Below, piece after piece: positions 1 through 5,980 of a stretch of DNA of 6,636 bases. Under the pieces are notes generated by a model. That model was not told the DNA's origin, searched no databases, and saw only the letters and a program-made list of their open reading frames with translations. Source of the stretch: a bacterium UBP12_UBA5184 (GTDB taxonomy: Bacteria; Vulcanimicrobiota; Vulcanimicrobiia; Vulcanimicrobiales; Vulcanimicrobiaceae); NCBI GenBank assembly GCA_002413145.1, contig DHWK01000132.1, positions 12,049-18,684 on the forward strand. The letters run 5' to 3'. Position 1 is the stretch's first letter, and the number at the start of each line of letters is the position of its first letter. The position numbers and the translations under genes were made by a program.

Positions 1-647
1 TCGCGCCGCTCTTCACCTACAAGCTTCAGATCGGCTACGGCTACGACCACTTCCCGGGCCAGATCCCGTTCAACAACGACTTCCGCATCTCGACCTACGG
101 CTACCTCGCCTCGCCGAACGTTCGCCTGCCGCTCGGCATCGACACGAGCCTGAAATACGAGTACTCGATCACGAAGTACGATTTCCCACACGAGCTGACC
201 AACGGCGCGGCGACGCTAACCCTCTCGCGCCGCCTCAATCGTAGCCTTTCGTTCCTGGGCCAGATTCAGTTTCAGCAGCTCGCCAATCACTACCGCGACA
301 ACGCCGCGCTCTACCTGGGCCTTCCGAACCCAGCGCAGCCGTACTCTGCCCCCGACGGAACGCCGTATCCCGGCTACTTTGCGTACGCCGGGATCAACAC
401 GTACCGGATGTACTCGCTACAGACGACCTGGCGCCCGCGCGGCGGCGAGAACGCGCTCCAGCTGTACCTCTATCACTACGACGACTTCCCGCAGTTTCAC
501 GGCCTCGGGCGTCCCCCGTACTTCGCGACGCTCGACGTGACGCAGCGTCTGGGCTCGACCCTGCGCCTCGAACTCGCGCGCTCGTACGAGTTTGGTTGGG
601 GCGGAACGCATTTCGTTCCGCAATACTCCTTGAGCATCTCTCCGTGA
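1..647 (+). CDS. Outer-membrane beta-barrel protein, probable TonB-dependent receptor (C-terminal part, 5' end outside window)
   Basis: The reading frame is open from the window edge (first full codon at position 3) to a TGA at 645-647, giving 214 residues of a longer protein. The sequence is rich in Tyr, Phe, Trp and Asn. It alternates polar and hydrophobic residues in short strands separated by loops with Pro, Gly and Asn, as in the C-terminal barrel of TonB-dependent receptors; the strand LDVTQRLGSTLRLELARSY is an example. Such receptors import ligands such as siderophores, cobalamin or glycans across the outer membrane using energy from TonB. The plug domain and TonB box would lie upstream, so the receptor family is inferred, and another large porin-like barrel is possible. 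The protein ends in SLSISP, without the C-terminal Phe common in proteobacterial barrels. Its stop overlaps the start of the next gene (GTGA), so the two are probably co-translated. The ligand is unknown. Confidence 0.7.
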   Translation, partial: APLFTYKLQIGYGYDHFPGQIPFNNDFRISTYGYLASPNVRLPLGIDTSLKYEYSITKYDFPHELTNGAATLTLSRRLNRSLSFLGQIQFQQLANHYRDNAALYLGLPNPAQPYSAPDGTPYPGYFAYAGINTYRMYSLQTTWRPRGGENALQLYLYHYDDFPQFHGLGRPPYFATLDVTQRLGSTLRLELARSYEFGWGGTHFVPQYSLSISP

Positions 648-1309
648 AGGTGCGGCGTTTTCTCGCGCTCTGCGGCCTCGCCGCAGCCCTCGCCGCCGCG
701 CCGGCGCCGCTCTCGGTCGTCGGTCAGGTCCTGGTGATCGGGCAAGGTTATTTGGTCTTCACGACCGGCGACGCCGTGAAGCTCGATCCGGCGCTGGCGA
801 TTCCAGGCGTCAGGCTGGGGCAATACGTGCGCGTCCTGCTCGATCGAACGTCGCATGCGGTCACCGCGTTCGAGCTCGAGCCGCGCTCGCTCGCGAGCGG
901 CGACGTCGAAGCCGCCAAGTTGCCGCGCGAATACGTCGCCGTCTCCGAGAAATCGCGGCGCAGCGAGACGCTCGCCGCCGGAGCGGTCGGGCAACTCGTC
1001 CACCCCGTCACGGTCACGATCACCGTTCGCGTCCCCGACAATACGCCGCAGGGCGACGACGTCTACCTGGCGACCGAGCGCAGCAATTTCTCGCCCGCCG
1101 AGGTCCGCATGACGCGCGCCGACGCCCGCACCTGGACGACCTCGCTGCAGCTCTCGTCGGGGACGCAGCTCCGCTACGAATTCACGCGCGGCAATTTCGC
1201 CACGATCGAGCGCGACAAACGTGGTGGAATCGTCGAGCCGCGCCCGCTCGGCGCGACAGACAACCTGCAGACGCACGACGTCGTCGCGCATTGGGCGGAC
1301 GTCAACTAA
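644..1309 (+). CDS. Secreted protein with C-terminal CBM20-like (starch-binding-type) domain
   Basis: This 221-residue protein starts at a GTG that overlaps the TGA of the barrel gene. I prefer this start to upstream in-frame codons because it places a clean signal peptide at the N-terminus: basic KVRR, an Ala/Leu-rich core, and a likely cleavage near residue 20-28. Residues 29-95 form a small beta-rich region that I do not recognise. Residues 121-220 resemble the CBM20-like fold: TVTITVRVPDNTPQGDDVYL opens the domain, ARTWTTSLQL marks the central strand, and RYEFTRGNFATIERD matches the usual 'Y-x-F-T-R-G-x-W-x-T-V-E' stretch. In this family the domain binds alpha-glucans or sits in enzymes acting on them; here it stands alone with no catalytic domain. 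The position usually occupied by Trp in the 'TRG-x-W' stretch is Phe (F185), so starch binding is uncertain. Coupling to the barrel gene suggests a periplasmic or surface accessory to that receptor (inference). The 3' end overlaps hldD by 8 bp. Confidence 0.7.
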   Translation: MKVRRFLALCGLAAALAAAPAPLSVVGQVLVIGQGYLVFTTGDAVKLDPALAIPGVRLGQYVRVLLDRTSHAVTAFELEPRSLASGDVEAAKLPREYVAVSEKSRRSETLAAGAVGQLVHPVTVTITVRVPDNTPQGDDVYLATERSNFSPAEVRMTRADARTWTTSLQLSSGTQLRYEFTRGNFATIERDKRGGIVEPRPLGATDNLQTHDVVAHWADVN

Positions 1310-2303
1310 CGCTTGGGTCGAGCCGCGCGTCCGGTATGAGATAGTTTCGCGCGTAATCGTCAACCGCAGCGGCCAGCGGCGTGAGCGCCTGGTCGTAGCC
1401 GCTCGCGCGCAGACGGTCGATGCCGGCGCAGGTGTAATATTGATATTTGTCGCGTAAGGCAGCCGGCATCTCGACGAACTCGATACTTTCGGCCTTGCCC
1501 ATCGCTCGAAAGAGCGGGCGCACGAGGTCGAGCCACGTATGGGCGGTTCCGGACCCCAAATTGTAGATTCCGTATGCGTCCCGTTCCGCCAAATGCAACG
1601 TCATCGCGACGGCATCTTTGACGTACAGGAAATCGCGCCGTTGCTCGCCATCGCCATAATCGCGGCGCTCGCTCTTGAAGAGACGGACCGTCCCCGTCTC
1701 TCGAATCTGATGAAAGGCCTTGTTGGCGACGCTGCGCATCTCGCCTTTGTGATTCTCGTTCGGTCCGAAGACGTTGAAGTATTTGAGACCGGCGATTCGC
1801 TCGAGCAGCCCAGTGTCGCGCGCGTACAGATCGAAGCGCGCTTTGGAAAATGCGTAGGCGTTGAGCGGGCGCAGCGCGGCGAGGTCGGCGCCGTCGCTCA
1901 AGCCGCTTTCGAGCGCGCCATAGGTAGCGGCCGAGGATGCGTACACGAGACGAATTTTCCGTTCGGTCGCCCAGTGCGCGACGTTCTTGGAATACTCGTA
2001 GTTGTTGCGCATCAAGTAGCCCGCGTCGGCTTCGGTCGTCGAAGATGAGGCGCCCATGTGAAAAACCGTGCGCGTGTTCGCGAGCTCGGTGGGATGCCGC
2101 AGAATGCGGCCTTCAAAATCTTCGGCGTCGAGGTAGTCCCGATACCGGAGCGAGACGAGATTTTTCCACTTTTCCGACGTGTCGAGCCGATCGACGATGA
2201 GAATGTCGTCGACGCCCCGCAGATTGAGCGCCCAAACGATCGCGCTACCAATCAGGCCCGCGCCGCCGGTGACGACGACACGGCCGCGAGACACGTCGTG
2301 CAT
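1302..2303 (-). CDS. hldD: ADP-L-glycero-D-manno-heptose 6-epimerase
   Basis: HldD (RfaD) converts ADP-D-glycero-beta-D-manno-heptose to the L-glycero form, the last step of ADP-heptose supply for the lipopolysaccharide inner core; it is a cytoplasmic short-chain dehydrogenase/reductase enzyme. From the ATG at 2303 it has 333 residues (E. coli about 310). Visible in order: the Rossmann loop GGAGLIG (13-19), SSSTTEAD and the HldD-typical NNYEYSK (100-106), SSAATYG (123-129), the catalytic YAFSK (Tyr150, Lys154), FNVFGPNENHKGEM with the second HldD lysine (Lys186), and RRDFLYVKDA (222-231). All are characteristic of HldD rather than of UDP-galactose epimerases. A GTG at 2321 would add six residues and has an AGGAG 15 nt upstream, so the start is not certain. 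The gene diverges from the glycosyltransferase at 2386 and converges on the CBM gene with an 8-bp overlap. Its presence argues for heptose-containing surface glycan. Confidence 0.93.
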   Translation of the reverse strand: MHDVSRGRVVVTGGAGLIGSAIVWALNLRGVDDILIVDRLDTSEKWKNLVSLRYRDYLDAEDFEGRILRHPTELANTRTVFHMGASSSTTEADAGYLMRNNYEYSKNVAHWATERKIRLVYASSAATYGALESGLSDGADLAALRPLNAYAFSKARFDLYARDTGLLERIAGLKYFNVFGPNENHKGEMRSVANKAFHQIRETGTVRLFKSERRDYGDGEQRRDFLYVKDAVAMTLHLAERDAYGIYNLGSGTAHTWLDLVRPLFRAMGKAESIEFVEMPAALRDKYQYYTCAGIDRLRASGYDQALTPLAAAVDDYARNYLIPDARLDPSVS

Positions 2304-2316
2304 GCAGCGTCGTACG

Positions 2317-2346
2317 TTCACGCCTCGCGCTCGCGGCTCCTAGATT
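2317..2346 (+). promoter_or_regulatory. Weak sigma70-like promoter candidate for the glycosyltransferase
   Basis: The spacer between hldD and the divergent glycosyltransferase is the only sizeable intergenic region in the window. TTCACG (2317-2322) and TAGATT (2341-2346) each match four of six consensus positions, with an 18-bp spacer. Transcription would start near 2353, leaving a leader of about 33 nt before the TTG at 2386. The -35 would overlap the beginning of hldD if that gene uses the GTG start. This is a visual match in a phylum whose promoter consensus I do not know. I saw no comparable pair for hldD. Confidence 0.22.
2337..2341 (-). promoter_or_regulatory. Possible hldD Shine-Dalgarno (AGGAG)
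   Basis: On the minus strand AGGAG lies 15 nt before the GTG at 2321 and 33 nt before the ATG at 2303. The spacing is long for a Shine-Dalgarno site, but it is the only good purine match ahead of hldD and slightly favours the GTG start. It may also be chance. Confidence 0.25.
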
Positions 2347-2352
2347 CCGCGA

Positions 2353-2369
2353 CTTTCGTAGAACGAAGG
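2353..2369. repeat. Short inverted repeat in the divergent hldD/glycosyltransferase spacer
   Basis: TTCGT (2355-2359) and ACGAA (2363-2367) form a perfect 5-bp palindrome around the spacer AGA. Allowing one G-T pair, the arms extend to 7 bp (2353-2369). It sits between the two divergent starts, where a regulator could bind, or it could form a small hairpin in the glycosyltransferase leader. Repeats this short also arise by chance. Confidence 0.2.
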
Positions 2370-2385
2370 GCTCGCAGCGCGGCGC

Positions 2386-3387
2386 TTGGAACCGCCACTG
2401 ACGGTGAGTTTGATCAGCGTCGTCGTCCCGCTCAAAGACGAGGAAGGCAACGTCGCGCAACTGCTGGCGCGCGTCACCACAGTCCTCGAGCGCAGCGTGC
2501 GCGCGCGCGGCGACGATTACGAGATCGTCGCCGTCGACGATGGCTCGACCGACGCGACCCTCAGGGCGTTGCGCGACGCGCGGGCCGCCCAACCGCGTCT
2601 AACGATCGTGAGCCTGTCGCGCAACTTCGGCCACCAGATCGCCGCTACCGCCGGGCTCGACACGTCGCGAGGCGACGCCGTCATCCTCATGGACGGCGAC
2701 TTGCAAGATCCACCCGAACTGATCGAGGCGTTTCTTGCCAAATGGCGCGAAGGCTACGACGTCGTCTACGCGACGCGGCGCTCGCGTAAGGGCGAGAGCG
2801 GTTTCAAGATCCTGACCGCCGGCGCTTTCTATCGCATCATCCGGCGGCTCACCAACGTTTCGATCCCGGTCGACACCGGCGATTTTCGCTTGATGGACCG
2901 CCGGGTCATCGCGGCGCTCGCGCAGACGCGCGAGCGGCATCGTTTCTTGCGCGGCTTGGTGAGTTGGGTCGGATACAGGCAAACCGGCATCGACTACGAA
3001 CGCGACGCCCGTCTCTCGGGGAGAACCAAGTATCCGCTCTCGAAGATGCTGCGCTTCGCGTTCGATGGGATCGCCTCGTTTTCGGAGATTCCACTGCGTT
3101 TCGCGACCTGGATGGGCTTCATCGTCAGCGGCTTCGCCTTCATCTACGCCGTCGTCGTCGTGGTCTTGAAGTTTCTCGGCCTCAACGAACCAGGCTTCAC
3201 CTCGACGATGGTCGCGATCTTGTTTCTGGGGGGCGTGCAGCTCATCGGCATCGGCATCTTGGGCGAATACGTCGGACGTATCTACGACCAGGTCAAGGGC
3301 CGCCCGCTCTACCTCATCTCGACGCTCGAGCGCGCGGCGGTTCGCCCGCCGGCCGAAAGCGTCCCCGGAGAACCCGTCTCCCAGTAG
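2386..3387 (+). CDS. Polyprenyl-phosphate glycosyltransferase, GT2 family (GtrB/DPM1/ArnC type)
   Basis: Family members transfer a sugar from a nucleotide donor to polyprenyl (undecaprenyl) phosphate at the cytoplasmic face of the inner membrane, making the lipid-linked donor for later GT-C enzymes. The 333-residue protein shows a GT-A fold: SVVVPLKDEEGN (11-22), VDDGSTD (50-56), SLSRNFGHQIA (77-87), the metal-binding DGDLQDPP (103-110) and TGDFRLMD (164-171). RFLRGLVSWVG and SGRTKYPLSKM (211-221) are typical of GtrB/DPM1 relatives. Two membrane helices follow at about 240-262 and 272-294, ending in the family motif GEYVGRIYDQVKGRP. The sugar cannot be read from sequence; glucose, mannose or an aminosugar are all possible. 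The TTG at 2386 is the most upstream usable start, and a GTG at 2404 (six residues shorter) is equally credible. The last 79 bp are antisense to the nucleoside phosphorylase gene. Confidence 0.92.
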   Translation: MEPPLTVSLISVVVPLKDEEGNVAQLLARVTTVLERSVRARGDDYEIVAVDDGSTDATLRALRDARAAQPRLTIVSLSRNFGHQIAATAGLDTSRGDAVILMDGDLQDPPELIEAFLAKWREGYDVVYATRRSRKGESGFKILTAGAFYRIIRRLTNVSIPVDTGDFRLMDRRVIAALAQTRERHRFLRGLVSWVGYRQTGIDYERDARLSGRTKYPLSKMLRFAFDGIASFSEIPLRFATWMGFIVSGFAFIYAVVVVVLKFLGLNEPGFTSTMVAILFLGGVQLIGIGILGEYVGRIYDQVKGRPLYLISTLERAAVRPPAESVPGEPVSQ

Positions 3388-4622
3388 ACCAAGGGCCGCT
3401 CGGGCGGCGGCGCGTCTTCGATCGCAAAGGCGTCGGCGATGCGCGGTGCGGCGGCCGGATCGCCGTAGACGGTCGCCAGTCCGTCGCCCGCCTCGACGTG
3501 CTCGCCGATGCGTTTTTCGACGACGATCCCCGCGCTCGAACCGGAGCGTTCGACGAGCGCGCGAGCCGCCAAACCCAACGCGACCGGATCGACCGTCGCC
3601 AGGTAACCCGAACGCTCGGCGCGCAGCGGCGTCAGCGTTTTATGCGGCGTTAGCTTCTCGAGCGCGTCGCCGGCCGCGCCTTGCGCGGCGAGCATCTTCT
3701 CGAACCGTTCGTAAGCGGCGCCCGTCGCGAGCGCGCGCTCGACCGTCGCGAGCAGATCGCCCTCGGCGTGACCGACCGCGAGCATCGCCGTCCCCAAACG
3801 TTCGCACAGCGCGCGCAGGCGGCGATCGCCGCCGCGCGCCCCGCGCAGAAAATCGCGCGCGGCGAGCGCTTCGAGCCCGGTGCCGATCGCCGGCCCGAGC
3901 GGCTCGTTCATATCGGTCACCAGCGCGACGGCTTTACGGCCGAACGACTCCGAAAGCTCGACCATCGCCGCGGCGAGATCGCGCGCCGCCTCGAGCTTGG
4001 TGAGAAACGAACCGCGTCCAACCTTCACATCGAAGACGAAGGCGGGCGCACCGGCGGCGATTTTCTTCGAAACGATCGACGACGCGATCAATCCCAAACA
4101 CTCGACCGTCGACGTCCGGTCGCGTAAGCCGTAGATGCGCTTGTCGGCCGGCACCAAACGTTCGCTCTGTGCCGCGATCGCGCAGCCGACGTCGCGCACC
4201 TGGGCCGCGAACCGTTCCGGCGAAAGATCGGTGCGAACGCCTTCGATCGCTTCGAGTTTGTCGAGCGTCCCGCCGGTATGGCCGAGCGCGCGACCCGACA
4301 ACTTCGCGACCGGAATGCCGCAGGCCGCGACCAGCGGGACGACGATCAGCGAGGCGCTGTCGGCGACGCCGCCCGACGAGTGTTTGTCGACGCAGTTCGG
4401 CGCCGGCGCCGCGAGCGTCTCGCCGCTGCCGACCATCGCTCGGGTGAGGGCTGCGGTCTCGTTCGCATCGAGCCCCCGCCAAACGCAAGCCATCAGCAGC
4501 GCGGCGAGTTGCGCATCGTCGACGAGCCCGTGCTGATGGCCGGCGACGATCGAGGCCCAATCGCCGGCCTCGAGCCGTCGGCCGTCCCGCTTGCGCGCAA
4601 TCGCACTTCGCATGTCGAACAT
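3309..4622 (-). CDS. deoA: Pyrimidine-nucleoside (thymidine) phosphorylase
   Basis: This cytoplasmic salvage enzyme splits thymidine, deoxyuridine or uridine with phosphate into a base and a (deoxy)ribose 1-phosphate. From the ATG at 4622 it has 437 residues, the usual family length of about 433-440. Key parts are the phosphate-binding KHSSGG (80-85), the signature SGRALGHTGGTLDKLE (109-124), GLRDRTSTVE with Arg167, and ASSIVSKKIA with Ser182 and Lys186. His81, Arg167, Ser182 and Lys186 each lie four residues before E. coli TP His85, Arg171, Ser186 and Lys190, so the active site appears intact. Sequence alone does not separate strict thymidine (DeoA) from broad pyrimidine (Pdp) specificity. 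An ATG at 4613 is an alternative start. The open frame continues upstream to 4739, but that part is an Arg-rich shadow of the opposite gene. About 22 C-terminal residues lie beyond the normal family end and run antisense into the glycosyltransferase. Confidence 0.93.
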   Translation of the reverse strand: MFDMRSAIARKRDGRRLEAGDWASIVAGHQHGLVDDAQLAALLMACVWRGLDANETAALTRAMVGSGETLAAPAPNCVDKHSSGGVADSASLIVVPLVAACGIPVAKLSGRALGHTGGTLDKLEAIEGVRTDLSPERFAAQVRDVGCAIAAQSERLVPADKRIYGLRDRTSTVECLGLIASSIVSKKIAAGAPAFVFDVKVGRGSFLTKLEAARDLAAAMVELSESFGRKAVALVTDMNEPLGPAIGTGLEALAARDFLRGARGGDRRLRALCERLGTAMLAVGHAEGDLLATVERALATGAAYERFEKMLAAQGAAGDALEKLTPHKTLTPLRAERSGYLATVDPVALGLAARALVERSGSSAGIVVEKRIGEHVEAGDGLATVYGDPAAAPRIADAFAIEDAPPPERPLVYWETGSPGTLSAGGRTAARSSVEMR

Positions 4623-4633
4623 ATGGGGCCAGT
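4623..4633. promoter_or_regulatory. 11-bp head-to-head spacer between deoA and the GT-C gene
   Basis: The divergent start codons at 4622 (-) and 4634 (+) leave 11 bp, so each promoter must lie inside the other gene's 5' coding region. On the minus strand CATACT (4636-4631) matches the -10 consensus at four of six positions and would give a nearly leaderless deoA mRNA, but I see no good -35. On the plus strand GGGG (4625-4628) lies 5 nt before the ATG and could serve as a weak ribosome-binding site. Confidence 0.25.
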
Positions 4634-5980
4634 ATGCGCTCGGCACTCTTTGGGGTCCCGCTCGCCTTCGCCGGCGGCGCCGTCGCGGCACGGCTGCTCT
4701 TGCGCTCGGCGCCGCCGCGCTGGCACGCCGATCTGGCACAACCGCTCGTCGTCGTGACCGCCTGGGGCGGCTACGGCTTGGGATTCTTCCTCATCTTCGC
4801 CGTCGCCGTCGCGCTGGCGGCGATCGCCCTGTGCCTCGCGCTGGTCGCTCTGCGCGAACGCGGCGCCGGACCATCGCTGCCGGCGACGCTCGTCCTCGCG
4901 GCGCTGGCGCTGGCTGCGGGCTTCGCGTGGCCGGTCGTTTTCTCGAGCGACGTCTACGCGTACGCGGCCTATGGCGACGCCTCGCTGCACGGTCACAACC
5001 CGTATCTTCCGAGCACTTCGGCGCACCACGATCCGTTCGCCGATGCGGCGCGCTGGCAATGGGGCGGGATCTCGTTTCCGGCCTGCGTCTACGGCCCGGC
5101 ATTCGTCGCCTATGCGGCGGCCGGCGTCCTCATCGCCGGCGACCGGCTCGACGCCTCGCTCTGGGCGATGCGCGTCATGGCGTCACTCGCGTTCCTGGGC
5201 AGCATCCTCGTCTTGAACGCGGCGCTGCGCGGGAAATATTACCGGCGCTTTGCGGTTGCGGCGTACGCGCTCAATCCGATCGCCCTGTGGAGCGCCGTCG
5301 AGGGACACAACGACACGCTCTTGCTGCTCTTGGGGCTCGCCGCGTTTGCGTGGTTGCGCCGCGGCGACGCGCGCCTCTCCGGCATTGCGTTCGGCTTCGC
5401 GCCGCTCGTCAAGTTCGTCGGGGTCATCGCCGGACCGGCGACGTTGCTGTGGTTGTGGGCGCGGCGCGATCGGCGCGGCCGGCAATTCGCAGCGGCACTC
5501 GCGGTCGCGCTGACGTGCGCCACGGCTGCGATCCTTCCGCTGCAACTTCCGGCGCTCGGCGCGATGGCGGCTCGCGGAGAGTACGCGCCGCAATTTTCCT
5601 TTCAAAGTTTGGTCGGCATCGTACCGGCACTCGTCGTCGTCGCCGCCACCACGCTCACCGGCCTGCGCGCGCTCGCGCGCGGCGAGGCGCAGGGCGCGCT
5701 GTGGCTTGCGCTCGCAGTCTGGCTGGCCATTCCGAGTCCGTATCCCTGGTACGCGCTCTGGCTCTTGCCGGTCACGCTCGCCTTCCCGCCCAGCCGAGCG
5801 ACGCTTGCGCTCTGGGTCGCGACGATTTTCGCCGGGCTGCGTTACCTTCCCGAAACCTATGGGAACATGCCGCACTTAGCCGCCGCCATCCTCACGCTCG
5901 CGATGTTCGCGCCGCTCGCCTGCGCGATCCCGGCGCGGATGAGCGAGCCGAGCCCTGTGAAAGCCAGCGCCACCGAATGA
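4634..5980 (+). CDS. Integral-membrane GT-C glycosyltransferase, GT87/MptB-like
   Basis: A 448-residue hydrophobic protein with roughly ten or more predicted membrane helices. GT-C enzymes use polyprenyl-phosphate sugars and act on the periplasmic side. The supporting motifs are SSDVYAY (104-110), with the acidic residue in the first large loop where GT-C enzymes keep their catalytic Asp; HGHNPY (119-124), the 'G-x-NPY' pattern of GT87 and mycobacterial MptA/MptB mannosyltransferases; NPIALWSAVEGHND (214-227), matching the 'NP...GHND' pattern of that group; LVKF (258-261); and PYPWYALWLLP (369-379), like their 'PWY-x-LW' stretch. The ATG at 4634 is the first usable start in this frame. The gene heads a chain of genes linked by ATGA overlaps. 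Donor sugar and acceptor cannot be read from sequence; a mannosyltransferase-like role is a family-level inference. The nearby GtrB-type enzyme could provide its donor. Confidence 0.8.
   Translation: MRSALFGVPLAFAGGAVAARLLLRSAPPRWHADLAQPLVVVTAWGGYGLGFFLIFAVAVALAAIALCLALVALRERGAGPSLPATLVLAALALAAGFAWPVVFSSDVYAYAAYGDASLHGHNPYLPSTSAHHDPFADAARWQWGGISFPACVYGPAFVAYAAAGVLIAGDRLDASLWAMRVMASLAFLGSILVLNAALRGKYYRRFAVAAYALNPIALWSAVEGHNDTLLLLLGLAAFAWLRRGDARLSGIAFGFAPLVKFVGVIAGPATLLWLWARRDRRGRQFAAALAVALTCATAAILPLQLPALGAMAARGEYAPQFSFQSLVGIVPALVVVAATTLTGLRALARGEAQGALWLALAVWLAIPSPYPWYALWLLPVTLAFPPSRATLALWVATIFAGLRYLPETYGNMPHLAAAILTLAMFAPLACAIPARMSEPSPVKASATE

Noticed and set aside
596..643. Upstream TTG start for the CBM-domain protein
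   Set aside because: It would place polar residues ahead of the signal peptide. The GTG at 644 gives a proper signal peptide and the stop-start overlap seen between other genes here.
497..1363. 288-codon minus-strand open frame opposite the CBM gene
   Set aside because: Arg/Asp/Glu-rich low-complexity translation with no recognisable motif. It overlaps the barrel gene, the CBM gene and the end of hldD, and is typical of antisense frames in GC-rich DNA.
3446..4134. Several plus-strand open frames opposite deoA
   Set aside because: Arg/Pro/Ala-rich shadows in different frames. Conserved catalytic motifs are found only on the minus strand.
4620..4625. CATATG palindrome at the deoA start, looking like a shared operator
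   Set aside because: A 6-bp palindrome at an ATG is expected by chance, and the plus-strand ATG it contains is not in the GT-C frame.
4623..4739. N-terminal extension of deoA upstream of the ATG at 4622
   Set aside because: It would add 39 residues with a run of Arg, is absent from the family, and lies within the GT-C gene. The active-site offset against E. coli TP fits the 4622 start.
5183..5875. 230-codon minus-strand frame opposite the GT-C gene
   Set aside because: Highly charged repetitive composition with no motif; explained by third-position GC bias in the real gene.
4591..5976. Long plus-strand open frame running into the secreted-protein gene, which would make a 635-residue protein
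   Set aside because: This part is an Arg-rich shadow one frame away from the GT-C gene, whose membrane helices and motifs fit the other frame. The real gene in this frame begins at the coupled ATG at 5977 with a signal peptide.
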